Both the position numbers and the translations under genes were made by a program. From NCBI RefSeq assembly GCF_000003815.2, contig NC_049982.1, positions 830,604 to 894,603 on the forward strand: a stretch of 64,000 nucleotides of DNA. Reading direction: 5' to 3'. The notes under the pieces were generated by a model. It worked only from the letters and a program-made list of their open reading frames with translations. It did no database searches and was not told the DNA's origin. This DNA comes from Branchiostoma floridae (Eukaryota > Chordata > Leptocardii > Amphioxiformes > Branchiostomatidae). Every line of letters starts with the position of its first letter. Position 1 is the stretch's first letter. Of the stretch, positions 62,028 to 64,000 are shown piece by piece.

Positions 62028-62985
62028 CGTTGGTAATGGTTTGCACTTTATCATCTGCATTAATTTAGCTCTTTCTTCTATGTAAGTCGTACATTCTATA
62101 ACGAAATGGTACTCATTTTCTACACCTTCTTTGCATGTTGGACATAGTCTCTGGCTTGCTGGGATATTATTGTGTCGGCCTTTTTCAATTTCTAAATGGT
62201 GTGAAGCAATTCTGAGTTTTGTTGTGTTGGCTACGAATAATTTGTTTTGGAGCGACAGAAGATATTTCTCAATGTGAAATTCGGTCAGATGCGGTCGCAA
62301 AACGTACAGTATTTACATCTGTACAGACAGCTTTATGCAAAACCGAAACGTTGGTGAGAATAAAGCAATGGTTTTGTAAGAAAAGAGTCTCTTTATTCAG
62401 TGACGTACCAAGCTGATGAAACTACAGTCAAACCTGTATTAGCGGCCACCTTTGCATACCGGCCACCTGGCTATAGTGGCCACTTTTTGTCGGTCCCTTG
62501 GATTCGTAATGATTAAGAAATAGGCTAAGCGGCCACCTGTCCAACGCGGCCACGGCCACACAATTTCCGGTCCTGTTGATACAGAAACACTGCCTATTGC
62601 GACCATACTGCAGCCTTATGTCACCCTGCACCGAGTTTGAAATTGTAGTTTGCGAGGATTTGGAGTTCCTGACAGGGTCATCTTGGCAGTAGCAGAAGAT
62701 ATGCATGCCTTGAGCATTAAAGTGCAAGTCTTTGTCGGTGAGACATCGATCGAGACAATGTTACTTGGTGAGAAAGATTAGTGGGAACTGAAATCATGTG
62801 TATCTTGCTCATGGTCAATTGATCAACATTTTCTCTATAGTGGCCACCTGTCTATAGTTGCCATATTTCTCCAGTCCCTTGAGTGGCCGCTATAGACAGG
62901 TTTTACTGTATTCCCGGAGTCTTACCTGAAGCCCACTAGCACAGTGCTGAGCAGTATCACCGTGGCGCTAAACAGCAGTATGGGT
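53496..62985 (-). CDS. Major-facilitator transporter, ZIFL/MFSD-like (5' end outside window)
   Basis: Exons 62985-62926, 60949-60862, 60117-60046, 59392-59260, 58131-58025, 56521-56426, 55358-55248, 54962-54532 and 53544-53496 chain with matching phases. Recognisable MFS features: GLLNGKLGVAKTYLYE (helix 4 region), ICPPKFHSLAFSIIGTPSSV and GPVLGGFLACPATRFP (helix 5 G-P-x-x-G-G motif), FPYLLP (helix 6), DSQHGGYNFDAAEISIVLT (helices 7-8) and NPFLASKFTYKTVYMLGVAM (helix 9). It closely resembles ZINC-INDUCED-FACILITATOR-like and MFSD-type secondary transporters; the substrate is unknown. Helices 1-2 lie right of the window; the last helices and stop were not found. A long loop with several N-x-S/T sites follows helix 9. 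Confidence 0.85.
53585..53800. repeat. Retroelement-like terminal repeat, copy of 19612-19850
   Basis: Gtttcgatgtcagtcagaca, gctgcagcagcgagaatgcc and tcaaacgtgactcagtttgt match the other copy. Confidence 0.5.
53938..54003 (-). repeat. tRNA-like relic (Ser/Leu-type boxes)
   Basis: Minus-strand ggccgagtgggtatagagtg resembles box A of a class II tRNA and ggtaggtcgatcccc a box B, but no full cloverleaf can be drawn. Probably a SINE head or tRNA pseudogene. Confidence 0.5.
54061..54501. mobile_element. hAT-like MITE (TAGGGCTGGGTACCGGTAC family), 8-bp TSD
   Basis: Flanked by ctacagta at 54053-54060 and 54502-54509; same family as 9821-10253. It starts 30 nt past the donor of transporter exon h. 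Confidence 0.88.
54532..54962 (-). CDS. MFS transporter exon h (helix 9 and long glycosylatable loop)
   Basis: Acceptor ctccccttaag, donor GGGAAA|GTACGC, phase 0 to 2. After NPFLASKFTYKTVYMLGVAM and a helix comes a Ser/Thr-rich stretch with NQT, NST, NFT and NTT sites. A longer frame continuing left enters a MITE and is not coding. Confidence 0.72.
55248..55358 (-). CDS. MFS transporter exon g
   Basis: Acceptor aacctgcag, donor TCACTG|GTACTT, 37 codons: LLPLLLVSDSQHGGYNFDAA and EISIVLTTIHIYGTVSL. Confidence 0.85.
55712..56217. mobile_element. Harbinger-like MITE, degenerate left end
   Basis: Right end aaaatttacttgctgtggcc is intact; the left end keeps only ttatggatgacatcc. The inside (attcctgtattcaagg, agtgtcacttctac) matches the element at 2074-2585 in reverse. 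Confidence 0.75.
56426..56521 (-). CDS. MFS transporter exon f
   Basis: Acceptor chosen as aacaggacag (phase 0); a site five nucleotides earlier (cccaacag) would need a different upstream exon. It encodes RLLKDRLVLLPCALYALFAL then VTICSDQ; donor GATCAG|GTCAGA. Confidence 0.78.
56566..56755. mobile_element. TACTGTAAATG-family MITE fragment
   Basis: Taagttcgcggcgatttaat ... aaaccaccgcgaacatttac with inverted halves; left end truncated. Confidence 0.65.
57320..57425 (-). mobile_element. LINE 3' end
   Basis: On the minus strand, ctagccctttgtaatagccc ... gatgaaataaattgaatgaa ends in a short T/GAA-type tail. A related piece is at about 29105-29215 (plus). Confidence 0.5.
58025..58131 (-). CDS. 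MFS transporter exon e (cytoplasmic loop)
   Basis: Acceptor ttcgcaacag, donor GAGAAG|GTAAAG, phase 1 to 0: GCIFLGESLDKNSKPRDDYI and SLTEMSDHEVAEEEK. Confidence 0.82.
58901..59000. other. Assembly gap (100 N)
   Basis: Exactly 100 N between transporter exons d and e. Confidence 0.99.
59260..59392 (-). CDS. MFS transporter exon d
   Basis: Acceptor cgcatacctag, donor ATAG|GTGACG, phase 0 to 1: GPVLGGFLACPATRFPMFDR and FPYLLPCAVVACLQLALLI. Confidence 0.88.
60046..60117 (-). CDS. MFS transporter exon c
   Basis: Acceptor catacctgcag, donor TTTGTG|GTGAGT, 24 codons: ICPPKFHSLAFSIIGTPSSV then AHFV. Confidence 0.82.
60161..60681. mobile_element. Harbinger-like MITE, intact copy
   Basis: Ggccacagcaagtaaatttt to aaaatttacttgctgtggcc with TAA on both sides (60158-60160 and 60682-60684). 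Same family as 2074-2585. Confidence 0.9.
60781..60839. mobile_element. Partial Harbinger-like MITE end
   Basis: Gcgcgcggatgtcatccata followed by taatcaaatcaacatggcctaa resembles the terminal region of the same superfamily. Confidence 0.5.
60862..60949 (-). CDS. MFS transporter exon b
   Basis: Acceptor ttttccctcccag, donor TACGAG|GTGAAT. It encodes FSFLWTVGVQFFEGLLNGKL followed by GVAKTYLYE, a conserved MFS signature. Confidence 0.85.
61156..61198. repeat. (CA)n(TA)n microsatellite
   Basis: Uninterrupted acacac run followed by atatat. Confidence 0.97.
61986..62023. repeat. (AT)n microsatellite
   Basis: About 19 AT units; it abuts the LINE fragment at 62030-62300. Confidence 0.97.
62030..62300 (-). 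mobile_element. LINE ORF2 C-terminal fragment
   Basis: NTTKLRIASHHLEIEKGRHN then RLCPTCKEGVENEYHFVIEC: the same C-terminal cysteine motif as at 2640-2830, here open for about 90 codons. Confidence 0.75.
62425..62908. mobile_element. MITE with TA target duplication (CAGTCAAACCTGT family)
   Basis: Cagtcaaacctgt to acaggttttactg with TA on both sides; longer version of 15564-15741, ending 18 nt before transporter exon a. Confidence 0.85.
62926..62985 (-). CDS. MFS transporter exon a
   Basis: Acceptor tttttgtccag, donor TTCAG|GTAAGA. It encodes PILLFSATVILLSTVLVGF, a membrane helix. Confidence 0.8.
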
Positions 62986-63019
62986 CTGGACAAAAAGGAA
63001 AATTCTCGTACATTATTTC

Positions 63020-63140
63020 TATTTTGTCCAAAGCAAATTGAAAATGAATTTCACTTCGTCATGGAGTGCCCTGTGTATGATATGTTACGCAATAAGTTAT
63101 TCACATTCCTTTGTCTAAATACTACAGATTTCAAGTTACT
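63020..63140 (+). mobile_element. LINE ORF2 C-terminal fragment
   Basis: FCPKQIENEFHFVMECPVYD followed by MLRNKLFTFL carries the E-N-E-x-H-F motif; short remnant. Confidence 0.6.
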
Positions 63141-63517
63141 CGATACCAGAAGTAACGGGGGCCGCCCTAAGATGTTACGCTTTTTTACGCGCTCGAACTC
63201 ACGGCCCTTCATCACTACTTGCCAAAAAGTGGTCATGTTTTGATCAATGAATTTTTAACACAATCATCTAAAGACCATACTTGGATAAGAAAGGAATTCA
63301 TACGGTTCATGAACCCTTCACCCTCCGCGTTACACCTGGCAAACACCGAGGACGTTATCGTGAATATAACTTCCGATTTTGAGCTGTGTTAGACAGTGCG
63401 CCCTAACTTGGCACGCTTTTGTAATTTGCTCTCTTCGGAAGCTGGTGACCAATTTAGATAAACATAAATAAAAATTATAATTATATGATATAGTAGCTTT
63501 ATTTTGACAGTAGAATT

Positions 63518-63901
63518 GTGATTGTGTGTGCTTCTTGTCTCCCGCGAGGAGAGCTGAATCTCTCACAATCCAGGTCGTGTTTTCATGGGAAATGGGCGAA
63601 ATGCACTGAATGCGGCGGCCCGACTAACAAAATCATTACGAAAAACGACAACTTCAAAATCACAATAAAACTCTGTGAACGTATTGGGAAACATATTCGA
63701 CATCACTCTGTGAAGTTTCATTTGTATAGACGGTACGAATCATTTGTTAGAGTAGCAAATCTTTGCGGCGTTCGCTCGTCTGCCACCTTCGGGGCCACAC
63801 TCCCTGGGGAAAATAACGGCGGTGATGCTTATGTTGTTTTTTCTATGGCCGGTTTTCTACTCAACAAACATTTGAAGACCAATATTTTTAGTGTTTTGTG
63901 A
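63518..63901 (+). CDS. Unidentified 127-codon open frame
   Basis: It contains CTECGG and a basic stretch (KLCERIGKHIRHHSVKFHLY), but no family is recognised and no promoter or splice context supports it. It lies in what should be an intron or upstream part of the transporter on the other strand, so it may be chance or an unrecognised mobile-element piece. Confidence 0.2.
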   Translation: MIVCASCLPRGELNLSQSRSCFHGKWAKCTECGGPTNKIITKNDNFKITIKLCERIGKHIRHHSVKFHLYRRYESFVRVANLCGVRSSATFGATLPGENNGGDAYVVFSMAGFLLNKHLKTNIFSVL

Positions 63902-64000
63902 AGATTTAATTCTTATATGTATGACATCTGTGTGGCTGTTTTGTACATGTTGTATATTTAGGGACACGAGCCACCAATACCTAGTGACAGGTGACCAAAG

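Overview
The window is animal genomic DNA, most likely from a cephalochordate (amphioxus, Branchiostoma). It has intron-rich chordate-type genes with GT-AG junctions, dense families of short inverted-repeat transposons, LINE 3' fragments, three 100-N assembly gaps and a big-defensin locus of the type known from amphioxus. The species cannot be fixed from sequence alone.

Region 1 (about 1-5.9 kb) is repeat-rich. It holds a ~0.6 kb segment duplicated 1.4 kb apart, a Harbinger-like MITE inserted in one copy only (empty and filled sites both visible), a LINE 3' end and an AT-rich tandem array. Region 2 (6.0-26.7 kb, plus strand) is the 3' two thirds of an ANKS1 (ankyrin-repeat and SAM-domain protein 1, Odin/AIDA-1 family) gene. 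It contains a disordered region, two SAM domains, a proline-rich linker, a complete PTB domain and a long 3' UTR; the ankyrin repeats lie outside the window or were not found. All exon phases agree. Many exon edges have been copied locally: the donor of the first exon is multiplied about 13 times in a minisatellite, and the last PTB exon has three upstream near-copies that each end in a TAA lying inside an AATAAA.

Region 3 (27.1-48.3 kb, minus strand) is the most interesting part: a head-to-tail cluster of four defensin-type genes, called A to D here from right to left. Each has a 5' splice acceptor 5-9 nt upstream of the start codon, a signal-peptide exon, a cysteine exon and a spliced, noncoding 3' exon with AATAAA. 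A (47.4/46.1 kb) is a complete big defensin. B (39.9/38.8 kb) has an almost identical first exon but lacks exactly 105 nt, the part that encodes the hydrophobic domain. C (34.2/33.0 kb) and D (29.8/27.9 kb) also lack that domain; D has beta-defensin-like cysteine spacing and C looks frameshifted. The cluster is a possible snapshot of conversion from big defensin to a beta-defensin-like form.

Region 4 (48.4-53.4 kb) is nested repeats and a tRNA-derived SINE. Region 5 (53.5-63.0 kb, minus strand) carries nine exons of a major-facilitator transporter resembling ZIFL/MFSD-type proteins; its 5' end lies beyond the window and its last exon(s) were not found. MITEs, LINE pieces and microsatellites fill its introns. 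No functional interaction among the three gene loci is suggested.
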